Notes: generated by a model not told the origin, from the sequence alone. DNA of 64,000 bases from JALENY01 sp036310185 (GCA_036310185.1 JAXJSH010000070.1:81024-145023), one strand, 5' to 3'. Counted from the first letter of the stretch, positions 15,906 to 24,850 are shown. Program-made: numbers and translations.

Positions 15906-16274
15906 ATGTCATGGGAATTAAGTTCCGAGCGCCCCATTTACGCACAGATCATCGAGAAAGTAATGATTGATATTGTTTCCGGACATTATCAGCCAGGAGA
16001 AAAACTGCCGTCTGTCCGGGATCTGGCCAGCGAAGCTGCGGTCAATCCCAACACCATGCAGAAAGCTCTCTCAGAACTAGAACGAAGCGGACTCGTATAC
16101 AGCCAGCGCACCAGCGGCCGCTTCATCACGGAGGATTACACTATGATTGAAAATGCGAAAAAGGAACTGGCGCATACACAGATTGAGGAATTCATGAAAA
16201 AAATGAATCAATTGGGACTGAGCAAAGAAGAAACCATCACATTGATTCAGAACAGTAAGGAGGGGGATTCATGA
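15906..16274 (+). CDS. GntR-family transcriptional regulator, YtrA subfamily
   Basis: Small repressor of 122 residues. The N-terminal winged helix is IYAQIIEKVMIDIVSGHYQPGEKLPSVRDLA with recognition helix NPNTMQKALSELERSGL. A short helical C-terminal tail replaces a ligand domain, which defines the YtrA group. This group usually controls the adjacent ABC transporter. GGAGGTGA precedes the ATG. Its stop overlaps the ATPase gene start by 4 bases, and the promoter palindromes suggest autoregulation. Confidence 0.92.
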   Translation: MSWELSSERPIYAQIIEKVMIDIVSGHYQPGEKLPSVRDLASEAAVNPNTMQKALSELERSGLVYSQRTSGRFITEDYTMIENAKKELAHTQIEEFMKKMNQLGLSKEETITLIQNSKEGDS

Positions 16275-16969
16275 GTACTCTTGTAGAATGTAAACAGCTG
16301 ACCAAAAAATATTCCTCTAAGACAGCATTGAACGGTATCAATCTGAACCTGGAGAGCGGTCGCATCATTGGGCTTCTCGGCCCCAACGGAAGCGGAAAAA
16401 CAACGCTGATCAAACTGATCAACAATCTGCTGACCGTTACTTCCGGCGAACTTCTGATCGACGGAAAAGCTCCCGGCGTGGAGACAAAAGGAATCGTTTC
16501 CTATCTTCCGGAGCGTTCCTATCTCGGAAACTGGATGCGCGTAAAAGATGCACTCGATTTCTTCGCTGATTTTTACGATGATTTTGACCGCAGCCGTGCT
16601 CTTGCCATGCTGGAAAAGCTGGGTCTGCATCCTTCTGACAAGATTAAGACCATGTCAAAAGGAACCAAAGAAAAAGTGCAGCTGATTCTGGTCATGAGCC
16701 GCCGTGCACGTCTCTACTGCCTGGATGAACCGATCGCAGGTGTGGATCCGGCAGCACGGGACTACATTCTTTCTACTATTATTAATAATTATGATGAAAA
16801 TGCTACTATCCTGATCTCCACCCATCTGATTTCAGATGTGGAAAATATTCTGGATGAAGTCGTTTTTATTCAGAACGGAAATATTCGCCTTCACGCATCT
16901 GTGGATGATATCCGTATGCAGGAAGGAAAATCTGTTGATACACTTTTCAGGGAGGTATTCCGATGCTAG
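16271..16969 (+). CDS. ABC transporter ATP-binding protein
   Basis: ATPase of 232 residues from the YtrB/EcsA-like group. Walker A is GPNGSGKTTLIKL, the signature is TMSKGTKEKVQL (a degenerate SKG form common in this group), Walker B is RLYCLDEPIAGVDP, and the H-loop is STHLISD. Overlaps the regulator upstream and the permease downstream, so all three are co-translated. The role is likely export or cell-envelope stress response; the substrate is not shown by sequence. Confidence 0.92.
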   Translation: MSTLVECKQLTKKYSSKTALNGINLNLESGRIIGLLGPNGSGKTTLIKLINNLLTVTSGELLIDGKAPGVETKGIVSYLPERSYLGNWMRVKDALDFFADFYDDFDRSRALAMLEKLGLHPSDKIKTMSKGTKEKVQLILVMSRRARLYCLDEPIAGVDPAARDYILSTIINNYDENATILISTHLISDVENILDEVVFIQNGNIRLHASVDDIRMQEGKSVDTLFREVFRC

Positions 16970-17763
16970 GCAAATTATTCAAACACCAAATGAAATCGGT
17001 CAGTAAAGTCCTGATCATTATCCACGCAGCGCTGCTTCTTCTGGGACTTTTCCTTGGTATCACAGCGCCAAACTTTGCTGAAAGCAGCGAATTTTTCAAT
17101 GCATACGAATTTATTTTTGTTTTTGCCATGGTTCTGTATATTTTCCTGCTTGCAGGCGTACTTATGGCAACTTATATACTGTTAGGCATCCGCTTTTACC
17201 GCAATATGTTCACGGACGAAGGCTACCTGACACATACACTGCCGGTAAAAACCGGAACATTGCTGTTTTCTCATATACTGACTTTTACGGTATGGTATGT
17301 TATTTCCATGATTGTCATGTTCCTGTCCATTGCTTTACTTGTGATCGGTGCAGGAGGCGGCAGCGAATTATTTGAATTAATTTCTTATCTGCCGGAAGTC
17401 TATAACACAAGTATGCCTGTCCTGATTCTGGCAGTCGCACAATACCTGATTGTTGGTGCCATCTCGGCCGCTACTATGATTTATCTGTCAACCTGTATCG
17501 GAAACCTGTTTGCGCCTCATAAAGTCATTGCTTCAATCGTTTCTTACATTATACTTTACATCATTGTAATGATTGTCTCCATGATATTTATGATATGCTC
17601 ACCAGCCCTTAAGGATATGATGTTCTCATCCACATCTTATGTATATCTTCCAACCGAATTCATACAGACCATGTGGCAGACTGAACTGTTAACCATAATC
17701 CTTGCAGCGGTATTTTGGATTTCCAGTCATATCATTCTGAAAAAACATCTGAATATGGAGTAA
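16963..17763 (+). CDS. ABC transporter permease (ABC-2 type-like)
   Basis: Membrane subunit of 266 residues with about six hydrophobic segments (starting VLIIIHAALLLLGLFLGI). It begins 7 bases before the end of the ATPase gene and is followed by a strong terminator. There is no extracellular domain. Probably the partner of the ATPase in a GntR-controlled exporter. Confidence 0.85.
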   Translation: MLGKLFKHQMKSVSKVLIIIHAALLLLGLFLGITAPNFAESSEFFNAYEFIFVFAMVLYIFLLAGVLMATYILLGIRFYRNMFTDEGYLTHTLPVKTGTLLFSHILTFTVWYVISMIVMFLSIALLVIGAGGGSELFELISYLPEVYNTSMPVLILAVAQYLIVGAISAATMIYLSTCIGNLFAPHKVIASIVSYIILYIIVMIVSMIFMICSPALKDMMFSSTSYVYLPTEFIQTMWQTELLTIILAAVFWISSHIILKKHLNME

Positions 17764-17769
17764 AACATT

Positions 17770-17807
17770 TGGGACCGTCGCGAAAATCGCACGGTCCCAG
17801 ACTTTTT
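17770..17807 (+). terminator. Terminator of the GntR-ABC operon
   Basis: TGGGACCGT (17770-17778) pairs with ACGGTCCCA (17791-17799), followed by TTTTT at 17803-17807. Confidence 0.9.
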
Positions 17808-17844
17808 ACATTATGCATCTTTATGATTCTCAAACATGCAACGG

Positions 17845-18387
17845 TTATCTTTTACTTAAATCAGTATCTTTCTCGCTAAACTGTCTCTCAACAATTTTCA
17901 CATTCCCCTTATACGTTTGTCGAATCATTCTCTCCAAATTGGTATACTCTGGTGAAGCTTTCAAATTTGGCGTAGAAGATGTAACAATTGCTCTCGCATA
18001 CACATGACTAAACTTTCGAAAAACATCTTTATATAATATCAAGGTTCCTTTCAGTTGTTCTAATGCTTTTTGCACGTTAACCCCTTTCAATTCTGTTAAA
18101 ACAGCAGTCAATTCCGAATCATCCACAACATAAAAGTAATCACATTTGTTTGTATGTGGAGGCACTGTATTGTCCTCAACAATAATACCATTATCCATTT
18201 TATATAAAATCACATGGTTCTTTTTAGTATTTTCCAATATATACTTTTTCTTGCTTTCTTCGCACTTTACAGCAGAACGATTGTCCGATGACTCAATGCA
18301 AACAGATTGATTTCTATTATCACATTCAGCTAACGAAATCCCCGCCAATTGCCCGTCTATACATTCTTGCAATTTTTTACAAATCAT
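17845..18387 (-). CDS. Putative PD-(D/E)XK-like nuclease partner of the ATPase
   Basis: 180 residues, not recognised as a named family. The segment KCDYFYV (Asp83), about 15 residues, then TELKG (Glu99, Lys101) and a following helix KALEQL (Gln111), with a later strand VYARAIVTSS, matches the D...E-x-K plan of PD-(D/E)XK nucleases. An upstream helix and strand pair (KKYILENTKKNHVILYKMDNGIIV) fits the start of that fold. It begins 4 bases inside the end of the ATPase gene (ATGA overlap), so the pair is co-translated. AT-rich compared with neighbours, suggesting transfer. I infer an ATPase-controlled nuclease effector; other metal enzymes or a non-catalytic adaptor remain possible. Confidence 0.6.
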   Translation of the reverse strand: MICKKLQECIDGQLAGISLAECDNRNQSVCIESSDNRSAVKCEESKKKYILENTKKNHVILYKMDNGIIVEDNTVPPHTNKCDYFYVVDDSELTAVLTELKGVNVQKALEQLKGTLILYKDVFRKFSHVYARAIVTSSTPNLKASPEYTNLERMIRQTYKGNVKIVERQFSEKDTDLSKR

Positions 18388-19691
18388 TCGTCTATCTCCA
18401 TATCAATCAATTCTTCTAGCTCACTATTTGTAATTGAAGACACTTCATCAATATAGCTTGTACTTATCATATGACTTTCTTCATCCAATAACGATTCCAT
18501 TGTTTTTTCAAATCTTCCGATTTTGAAAGCTACAAAATTACCATAACTCACTCTTAAATTTCTGGGAATTATAACCTTTCCATCTTTCGAGTGTGCATTT
18601 TCAACTTTCTCAGAATATAATAAAATGTTTGTAGAAGTAAGAATATATGGACTATGCGTTGTAATAATAACTTTACTATTTGTAACATTTACCATCAGTG
18701 AAATCAGACTGATAATATCTTTTTGAGCAACAGGAAACAAGTGTGCTTCCGGTTCTTCTATTACAATGAAAGATTTTTTCTTTTCCAGTATAATTACAAA
18801 AGCCAACATTAATATCCATAAAGCTTCCTGCTGTCCTGATGACCCATACATTAACTTAACCCAATGATATTCATCAAAATAAATTTTTTCTCCATCATTT
18901 TCACTTGTATAATCAGCTTTAAGAATCTTTTTGATTAATTCATACGCATATTCCAGTGCTACATTATTTACCTGTCCTTTTACCGTCTTAGTATAATCTT
19001 TCACCATTTCCGGAATTTTTGTTCCAAACTTGTTTTTTGTAGTTCTTATCAGCTTTATAAATTCCTGCATGGTTAAATCCATTTCATCAACAGATACATC
19101 CTGCAGCTGTTCCGACATGGTAGCCAGCAAACTTCTTCCGGCAGGTACATATATAATATCCATTTCATTTCCGAATGACGCAATTAACGCTTCATTCAAA
19201 TGACGCTTCATTACACCTAATGCTGTAATGTTATCCATAATAGAACTAACTTCGCTGTTCAATTTATCTAAAAACATGTCAGCAGATTCATCTATCAACT
19301 GCAATATCTCATTTTTCAATATAGGATCAAAAGAAAAACGCACATAACCATCCTGATTCAAAAATATACTGATTTTTTTACCAGAAAAATCATATAAAAT
19401 TTTAAATTTTTGCATATGTTTTGTTTTTCCGAAACACCCCATAAATTGTCTGGTCAAATATTTTAAATAGTTATTAAAATATTCATTTTTATGATTCTGG
19501 GTAAACTGTTCTGAACTCATCAAAAAATCCAATGTATAATCTCTGATTTTCTGACAAAAATACACCACTTTACAAATTGTACTTTTTCCAGAAGCCTGCG
19601 CCCCAATAAAGATTTGAAAATTTTTGTTTAAATCAACCTTTGCCTCACGAACAGGCCCGAAATTTCGAATGATAATTTCATTTTTTCTCAT
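18384..19691 (-). CDS. AAA/OLD-like ATPase of a two-gene putative defence cassette
   Basis: 435 residues of the AAA15/AAA21 (OLD/SMC-like) ATPase type. The N-terminal strand IIIRNFGPVREAKVDL is followed by Walker A GAQASGKST (30-38), an ABC-like signature SSGQQE (284-289), Walker B FIVIEEPEAH (308-317) and an H-loop TTHSPY (344-349). The insert between Walker A and the signature is helical. The end codes for no TOPRIM domain. Such ATPases pair with a toxic effector in anti-phage systems (for example PARIS, Septu, Gabija as known examples); here the partner is the 180-aa gene. AT-rich, no housekeeping neighbours of related role. Confidence 0.82.
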   Translation of the reverse strand: MRKNEIIIRNFGPVREAKVDLNKNFQIFIGAQASGKSTICKVVYFCQKIRDYTLDFLMSSEQFTQNHKNEYFNNYLKYLTRQFMGCFGKTKHMQKFKILYDFSGKKISIFLNQDGYVRFSFDPILKNEILQLIDESADMFLDKLNSEVSSIMDNITALGVMKRHLNEALIASFGNEMDIIYVPAGRSLLATMSEQLQDVSVDEMDLTMQEFIKLIRTTKNKFGTKIPEMVKDYTKTVKGQVNNVALEYAYELIKKILKADYTSENDGEKIYFDEYHWVKLMYGSSGQQEALWILMLAFVIILEKKKSFIVIEEPEAHLFPVAQKDIISLISLMVNVTNSKVIITTHSPYILTSTNILLYSEKVENAHSKDGKVIIPRNLRVSYGNFVAFKIGRFEKTMESLLDEESHMISTSYIDEVSSITNSELEELIDMEIDE

Positions 19692-19796
19692 AATCTGCGC
19701 TTCCTAACATCTTTTTATTTACTATTCAATACAAAAATTATATGAGATATTATTTTAATTTACAATGATATTTTAAAAATAAATATTTTTATACCA

Positions 19797-19825
19797 AAAG
19801 GCCCCCGCTGTCACCAGCGGAAGCC
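19797..19825 (-). terminator. Terminator of the amidase gene
   Basis: GGCTTCCGCTG pairs with CAGCGGGGGCC (plus 19815-19825 and 19800-19810) around GTGA, followed on the minus strand by TTTT. Confidence 0.85.
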
Positions 19826-19832
19826 TCTCATC

Positions 19833-20513
19833 TTACAACTCATTTATTTTATTTCCCACATCTGCCTTAAACTGTTCCCAGGCACTTTCGTCCTCCACAA
19901 AATATTTCGGACATATCTTTCCGGTCACATCATAATGCCGGATTACCTGATCACTGGTAAGGTCAAATTTTTTACACAGCCATGCTGTGAGATGCACCAG
20001 AGACTCATATGTAGCGTCCGTATATTGCCCGCTCTCATCCGGATGACAGGTCTCAATGGACACCGTATCCCAGTTGCGGTCATTGGACGCATAGGCAATC
20101 TCAGCAGTCGGAACACACTGAACAATTTCTCCATCCAGTCCCACAATAAAATGGCTGCTGGCCATTGTGGTCTGGGTATACTGAAGATTTTCAAAATAAT
20201 CCCGATTCGCCTGAGCACTGCTGCCGGGGTTTGCGGTGTAATGGACCACAACCGCATTCACCTGTTCCAGTGCGATTCCAGGTCTGGAATAATCATTTAC
20301 CGTCAAAAGCTGAACATCTATATCCGGCTTTCCCGGTATTTCACCATTCACTGTCTGGGCAGACGATTTTTCCGGACTGCTGACAAAATCACGAGCGGCC
20401 CAAAAAGCAACGGCCAGGCCTGCAAGAACAAAGATTGTCCACAAATTCTTTTTAAAATTTTCTACCTTTCTCTGTCTCTCAGCTTTCCAGTCGCTGCTTT
20501 TTTTCTCCTGCAT
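19833..20513 (-). CDS. Membrane-anchored N-acetylmuramoyl-L-alanine amidase (Amidase_2/PGRP)
   Basis: Zinc amidase that cuts the bond between muramic acid and the peptide stem in peptidoglycan. The 226 residues have a basic N-terminus, one TM helix (about 25-43, LWTIFVLAGLAVAFWAA), then an Amidase_2 domain. Zinc ligands appear in VVHYTANPG and IRHYDVTGKICPKYF. It acts outside the membrane. Single gene; no prophage genes nearby, so more likely a cell-wall or spore-cycle enzyme than a phage endolysin. Confidence 0.9.
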   Translation of the reverse strand: MQEKKSSDWKAERQRKVENFKKNLWTIFVLAGLAVAFWAARDFVSSPEKSSAQTVNGEIPGKPDIDVQLLTVNDYSRPGIALEQVNAVVVHYTANPGSSAQANRDYFENLQYTQTTMASSHFIVGLDGEIVQCVPTAEIAYASNDRNWDTVSIETCHPDESGQYTDATYESLVHLTAWLCKKFDLTSDQVIRHYDVTGKICPKYFVEDESAWEQFKADVGNKINEL

Positions 20514-20566
20514 CGTTCTATCATTCTTTCTTACTATATCAGTAACGGTTCAGAAAGTTGCCTGTA

Positions 20567-22021
20567 TCATTCGTCCACACTATAGTTCGGTGCTTCTTTT
20601 GTAATATGAATGTCATGCGGATGAGATTCTTTCAGAGATGCTGCAGAGATCTTGACAAATCTGCCGGTTTCTTTCAGAGTCTCAACATCTTTTGCACCAC
20701 AGTAACCCATACCGGCACGAAGTCCGCCGATGAGCTGGAATACGGTATCTTCTACCATTCCCTTGTATGCCACACGGCCTTCTACACCTTCCGGTACCAG
20801 TTTCTTTGCATTTGTCTGGAAGTAACGGTCTTTGCTTCCGTTTTCCATCGCTGCGATTGAGCCCATACCACGGTATACTTTGTATTTTCTTCCCTGGAAG
20901 AGTTCGAAGTCTCCCGGGCTTTCGTCACAGCCTGCAAAGATGCTTCCCATCATACATACGTTAGCACCTGCTGCGATTGCTTTTGTCATATCACCGGAGT
21001 ATTTGATACCGCCGTCTGCGATGATCGGCACACCATACTCTTTTGCTGCACGGTAACATTCCATAACTGCAGTAACCTGCGGAACACCGATACCGGCAAC
21101 AACACGTGTTGTACAGATGGAACCCGGTCCGATACCTACTTTAACTGCATCAGCGCCGGCTTCGATCAGATCTTTGGTAGCTTCGTAAGTAGCTACGTTA
21201 CCGGCAATAACCTGAAGATCCGGATATTTGCTCTTGATCTGTTTTAATGTCTTGAAAATATTTGCGGAATGTCCGTGTGCGGAATCGATAACGATTACGT
21301 CAACATGCGCTTTTACAAGCGCATCTACACGATCCATTACATTTGCAGTGATACCAACTGCAGCACCGCAAAGAAGACGGCCATGGTCATCTTTTGCAGA
21401 AAGCGGATATTTGATCTGTTTTTCAATATCCTTGATTGTAATAAGACCTTTTAAATTAAAGTCGTCATCAACAATGGGTAATTTTTCTTTTCTTGCTTTT
21501 CCAAGGATTTTCTTGGCTTCTTCCAGTGTAATACCTTCTTTTGCGGTAACCAGGCCTTCGGAAGTCATAACTTCTTTGATTTTCTTTGAATAATCTTCTT
21601 CAAACTTCAGGTCACGGTTTGTAATGATACCAACCAGTTTTTTGCCCTCTGTGATCGGCACACCGGAAATACGGTATTTTCCCATCAGCTCATTGGCTTC
21701 TTCCAGTGTATGCTCCGGTGAAAGGTAAAACGGATCGGTGATAACACCGTTTTCCGAACGTTTTACTTTATCAACTTCGTCCGCCTGAGCTTCAATGCTC
21801 ATGTTCTTATGGATGATTCCAATACCGCCCTGCCGTGCCATAGCGATTGCCATACGGTGTTCGGTAACGGTATCCATACCCGCACTCATCATCGGAATGT
21901 TCAATTTCACTTTTTTTGTAAGATAGGTAGTCAGATCTACCATGTTTGGTGTTACTTCTGAATAGGACGGTACTAACAGCACATCATCAAAAGTAATGCC
22001 TTCCCCAATAATTGTACCCAT
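20567..22021 (-). CDS. guaB: Inosine-5'-monophosphate dehydrogenase
   Basis: Converts IMP to XMP with NAD, the committed step of GMP synthesis. 484 residues from the ATG at 22021, which has GGAGGAAG upstream; a longer frame exists but the family N-terminus is ITFDDVLLVPSYSE. Two CBS domains (about 95-205) lie inside the TIM barrel. The catalytic loop GPGSICTTRVVAGIGVPQ holds the active Cys, and IADGGIKYSGD binds phosphate. Own promoter at 22060-22088. Confidence 0.97.
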   Translation of the reverse strand: MGTIIGEGITFDDVLLVPSYSEVTPNMVDLTTYLTKKVKLNIPMMSAGMDTVTEHRMAIAMARQGGIGIIHKNMSIEAQADEVDKVKRSENGVITDPFYLSPEHTLEEANELMGKYRISGVPITEGKKLVGIITNRDLKFEEDYSKKIKEVMTSEGLVTAKEGITLEEAKKILGKARKEKLPIVDDDFNLKGLITIKDIEKQIKYPLSAKDDHGRLLCGAAVGITANVMDRVDALVKAHVDVIVIDSAHGHSANIFKTLKQIKSKYPDLQVIAGNVATYEATKDLIEAGADAVKVGIGPGSICTTRVVAGIGVPQVTAVMECYRAAKEYGVPIIADGGIKYSGDMTKAIAAGANVCMMGSIFAGCDESPGDFELFQGRKYKVYRGMGSIAAMENGSKDRYFQTNAKKLVPEGVEGRVAYKGMVEDTVFQLIGGLRAGMGYCGAKDVETLKETGRFVKISAASLKESHPHDIHITKEAPNYSVDE

Positions 22022-22059
22022 TGTCTCTTCCTCCGTATTTTTTAAATGTTTTGTTCCAT

Positions 22060-22088
22060 AGTGTAACAAAAAAGAAGTTCAATGTCAA
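22060..22088 (-). promoter_or_regulatory. SigA promoter of guaB
   Basis: Minus-strand TTGACA (22083-22088), 17 bases, TACACT (22060-22065). The -35 overlaps the last codons of the upstream gene. Confidence 0.75.
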
Positions 22089-22582
22089 TCATCAAATGCA
22101 GTTCGCGGCATGCGTCTTTTTATGTTCTGAAACATAGCCTGATCCAGCTGAAGCAAAACTTTTACCTGGGTGTTATTTTTGCTGGTAACCAGGACATACG
22201 GACGCTGTTCTCTGTCATTTGCCGAATAATCAATGGTTTTCAGGTTCTGATAGGAATCCAGATGATGAGAACCAAGGGGTGCCACCATCTCAACCTGATT
22301 CAGATCGATGTTCATCACTCTTTTTCGTTTCTGTTTGGAAAAAATCTTGTCCACGTCAATCTCATCGTTTATATGCAGATATTCAAATTCCACATTCAGT
22401 TTGGGAATCACGAAATAATCCACCAAAGCCAGTACCAATGCCACCAGCAGAATGATCGGGTTCAATGAAAGCAGTACCATAATAACCGCCGCAGCCGTCA
22501 ATCCCAGCAATGCAGACCGGATCAGGCCATCTTTCAATGACATTTTTCTTTTCACAAGAAGTTCTGAGTATAAATCGCTCAT
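22085..22582 (-). CDS. Hypothetical membrane protein (DUF6106-like)
   Basis: 165 residues: a polar N-terminus (MSDLYSELLVKRKMS), two close TM helices (about 20-60) and a soluble C-terminal domain with FEYLHINDEIDVDKIFSKQKRK. I believe this is the DUF6106 family common in Lachnospiraceae, but cannot confirm. It lies just upstream of guaB on the same strand. Function unknown; the cytoplasmic part has a PH-like character (inference). Confidence 0.75.
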   Translation of the reverse strand: MSDLYSELLVKRKMSLKDGLIRSALLGLTAAAVIMVLLSLNPIILLVALVLALVDYFVIPKLNVEFEYLHINDEIDVDKIFSKQKRKRVMNIDLNQVEMVAPLGSHHLDSYQNLKTIDYSANDREQRPYVLVTSKNNTQVKVLLQLDQAMFQNIKRRMPRTAFDD

Positions 22583-22629
22583 TTTGTGTGTACCTCCACT
22601 ATGTTTCCTTTTCTCGTATTTTCTGGAAT

Positions 22630-22675
22630 TCAGAAGGTGCCATAAAAAACATGCATATGTACGTGCACCTTCTGA
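22630..22675 (-). promoter_or_regulatory. Long-loop inverted repeat in the leader of the 22085-22582 gene
   Basis: TCAGAAGGTGC (22630-22640) and GCACCTTCTGA (22665-22675) pair perfectly across a 24-base loop that includes a T run on the minus strand. The position, about 50 bases before the start codon, suggests an operator or leader hairpin. Confidence 0.45.
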
Positions 22676-22696
22676 GCAGTTATATTCATTTTAACA

Positions 22697-22734
22697 CAAA
22701 GAAAGGACAACGTCTACGAATGACATTGTCCTTT
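22697..22734 (-). terminator. Terminator of groESL
   Basis: A 13-bp stem (AAAGGACAACGTC at 22702-22714 with GACATTGTCCTTT at 22722-22734, one G-U pair) with a 7-base loop, followed on the minus strand by CTTTGTG. Confidence 0.8.
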
Positions 22735-22750
22735 CGAAAAAATTCATAAA

Positions 22751-24376
22751 TTACATCATGCCCATTCCGCCGGCACCACCTGCTGGCATAGCCGGAGCCG
22801 GTTCTTTAATTGCAGATACTACAGATTCTGTAGTTAACAGAGTAGATGCAACGCTGGTTGCGTTCTGAAGAGCACTTCTGGTTACTTTAACCGGATCAAG
22901 GATGCCGGCTTCTACCATGTTTACATACTCTTCTTTGTATGCATCGAATCCTGTACCAACTTCAGATTCACGCACTTTGTTGATGATAACTGCGCCTTCC
23001 AGACCTGCATTTGCAGAAATGTGGAACAGCGGAGCTTCCAGCGCTTTCATGATGATCTTTGCACCTGTCTTTTCATCGCCTTCCAGCTCATCAACCAGGT
23101 TTTTCAGTTCTTTTGTTGCGTGAATGTATGCAGAACCGCCGCCTGCGATGATACCTTCTTCTACGGCTGCTCTTGTTGCGTTCAGAGCATCTTCCATACG
23201 GAGTTTTGCTTCTTTCATTTCTGTTTCGGTAGCTGCACCTACGCGGATAACGGCAACACCGCCGGCCAGTTTAGCCAGTCTTTCCTGCAGTTTTTCACGG
23301 TCAAAGTCAGATGTGGTTTCTTCAATCTGAGATTTGATCTGAGCTACACGGTCGCTGATTGCTTTTGCGTCACCGGCGCCGTCTACAATTACGGTGCTTT
23401 CTTTCTGTACTTTTACGGATTTTGCACGGCCTAACATACTTAAGTTGGTGTCTTTCAGTTCCAGACCAAGTTCTTCAGAGATTACAGTACCGCCGGTCAG
23501 AATTGCGATATCACGGAGCATATCTTTTCTTCTGTCGCCGTAACCCGGTGCTTTTACTGCACATACGGAGAATGTTCCGCGCAGTTTGTTTACGATAAGA
23601 GTGGTCAGTGCTTCACCTTCCACATCCTCTGCAATGATCAGAAGTTTGGAACCGGACTGAACGATCTGTTCCAGAACCGGAAGCAGATCCTGAATGTTGG
23701 AGATTTTCTTATCTGTGATCAGGATGTACGGGTTATCCAGTACAGCTTCCATTTTTTCCATATCAGTTGCCATGTATGCGGAAATGTATCCACGGTCGAA
23801 CTGCATACCTTCTACCAGATCCAGTTCAGTCTTCATGGTCTTGGATTCTTCGATTGTGATAACGCCGTCGTTGGATACTTTTTCCATAGCGTCTGCTACC
23901 ATATTACCAACTTCTTCATCACCGGAAGAAACGGTTGCAACTCTTGCGATCTGGGCTTTTCCTTCTACCGGTTTGCTCATTGCCAGAAGTGCTTCTACTG
24001 CTTTATCTGTAGCTTTTTTCATACCTTTTCTCAATACGATCGGGTTAGCACCTGCTGCCAGGTTCTTCATTCCTTCGTTTACCATAGCCTGTGCAAGAAC
24101 GGTTGCTGTTGTAGTACCGTCACCTGCTACATCGTTGGTTTTGGATGCTACTTCTTTGATCAGCTGAGCACCCATGTTTTCGAAACCGTCTTCCAGCTCG
24201 ATCTCTTTTGCGATGGTCACACCGTCGTTTGTGATAAGCGGAGCGCCGAATGATTTGTCAAGAACTACGTTGCGTCCTTTCGGTCCAAGGGTTACACGAA
24301 CGGTATCTGCCAGTTTGTTTACACCAGCTTCTAATGCGGTACGGGCTTCTGCGCCGTATTTAATCTCTTTTGCCAT
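22751..24376 (-). CDS. groEL: Chaperonin GroEL
   Basis: 60-kDa chaperonin subunit forming the protein-folding double ring with GroES. The 541 residues have all blocks: GPKGRNVVLDKSFGAP, the ATP site GDGTTTATVLA, apical domain, and the Gly/Met tail GGAGGMGMM. RBS GGAGG before the ATG. It follows groES by 17 bases and is controlled by the CIRCE site upstream. Confidence 0.99.
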   Translation of the reverse strand: MAKEIKYGAEARTALEAGVNKLADTVRVTLGPKGRNVVLDKSFGAPLITNDGVTIAKEIELEDGFENMGAQLIKEVASKTNDVAGDGTTTATVLAQAMVNEGMKNLAAGANPIVLRKGMKKATDKAVEALLAMSKPVEGKAQIARVATVSSGDEEVGNMVADAMEKVSNDGVITIEESKTMKTELDLVEGMQFDRGYISAYMATDMEKMEAVLDNPYILITDKKISNIQDLLPVLEQIVQSGSKLLIIAEDVEGEALTTLIVNKLRGTFSVCAVKAPGYGDRRKDMLRDIAILTGGTVISEELGLELKDTNLSMLGRAKSVKVQKESTVIVDGAGDAKAISDRVAQIKSQIEETTSDFDREKLQERLAKLAGGVAVIRVGAATETEMKEAKLRMEDALNATRAAVEEGIIAGGGSAYIHATKELKNLVDELEGDEKTGAKIIMKALEAPLFHISANAGLEGAVIINKVRESEVGTGFDAYKEEYVNMVEAGILDPVKVTRSALQNATSVASTLLTTESVVSAIKEPAPAMPAGGAGGMGMM

Positions 24377-24393
24377 AATAATTATCCTCCTGA

Positions 24394-24678
24394 TTACTCT
24401 ACAATTGCAAGAATGTCACTCTGTTTTACGATAATGTACTTTTCGCCGTCCAGTTTTACTTCTGTTCCTGAATATTTGGAATAAATAACCTGATCACCGG
24501 CTTTTACATTCATGGTCACTTCTTTTCCATCAACGATTCCGCCCGGTCCGACTGCAACAACTTCTGCCTGCTGCGGTTTTTCCTGTGCCTGACCCGGAAG
24601 AACGATACCGGATTTTGTCGTTTCTTCTGCAACGAGTTCTTTTAACACAACTCTGTCTCCTAAAGGTACTAACTTCAT
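24394..24678 (-). CDS. groES: Co-chaperonin GroES
   Basis: 10-kDa heptameric lid of the GroEL cage. There are 94 residues from the ATG at 24678 (GGGAGG upstream); the longer in-frame start is not supported. Typical blocks are MKLVPLGDRVVLKE, the mobile loop around TTKSGIVLPGQAQEKPQQ, and VIYSKYSGTEVKLDG. First gene of the groESL operon behind promoter and CIRCE. Confidence 0.98.
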   Translation of the reverse strand: MKLVPLGDRVVLKELVAEETTKSGIVLPGQAQEKPQQAEVVAVGPGGIVDGKEVTMNVKAGDQVIYSKYSGTEVKLDGEKYIIVKQSDILAIVE

Positions 24679-24724
24679 ATTATATTGCCTCCCTTGCAAA
24701 ATTAGAATCAATGTTTTTGTCGAA

Positions 24725-24751
24725 TTAGCACTCGATTTAGTTGAGTGCTAA
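24725..24751 (-). promoter_or_regulatory. CIRCE operator of groESL
   Basis: Exact TTAGCACTC-N9-GAGTGCTAA. This is the HrcA binding site; hrcA itself is in the window at 49111-50142. Confidence 0.98.
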
Positions 24752-24763
24752 CACCATGGTTAC

Positions 24764-24792
24764 ACTATACTACCGCAGGATTTTTTTGTCAA
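24764..24792 (-). promoter_or_regulatory. SigA promoter of groESL
   Basis: Minus-strand TTGACA (24787-24792), 17 bases, TATAGT (24764-24769), just upstream of CIRCE. Confidence 0.9.
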
Positions 24793-24823
24793 TAGCATTA
24801 AATATAAAATAATAATAAACAAA

Positions 24824-24850
24824 AAGTAAAACCGGCTGTCTCCAGCCGGC
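24824..24850 (-). terminator. Terminator of codY
   Basis: GCCGGCTG pairs with CAGCCGGT (24832-24838 with 24843-24849 at the core), loop of 4 bases, followed on the minus strand by TTTTACTTTTTG. Confidence 0.85.

Noticed and set aside
17845..18387. HNH nuclease of a Septu-type system
   Set aside because: No paired H-N-H or zinc cysteine motif; the D...E-x-K pattern fits the PD-(D/E)XK fold better.
19833..20513. The amidase as a prophage endolysin
   Set aside because: It has an N-terminal TM anchor and no holin, capsid or tail genes lie nearby.
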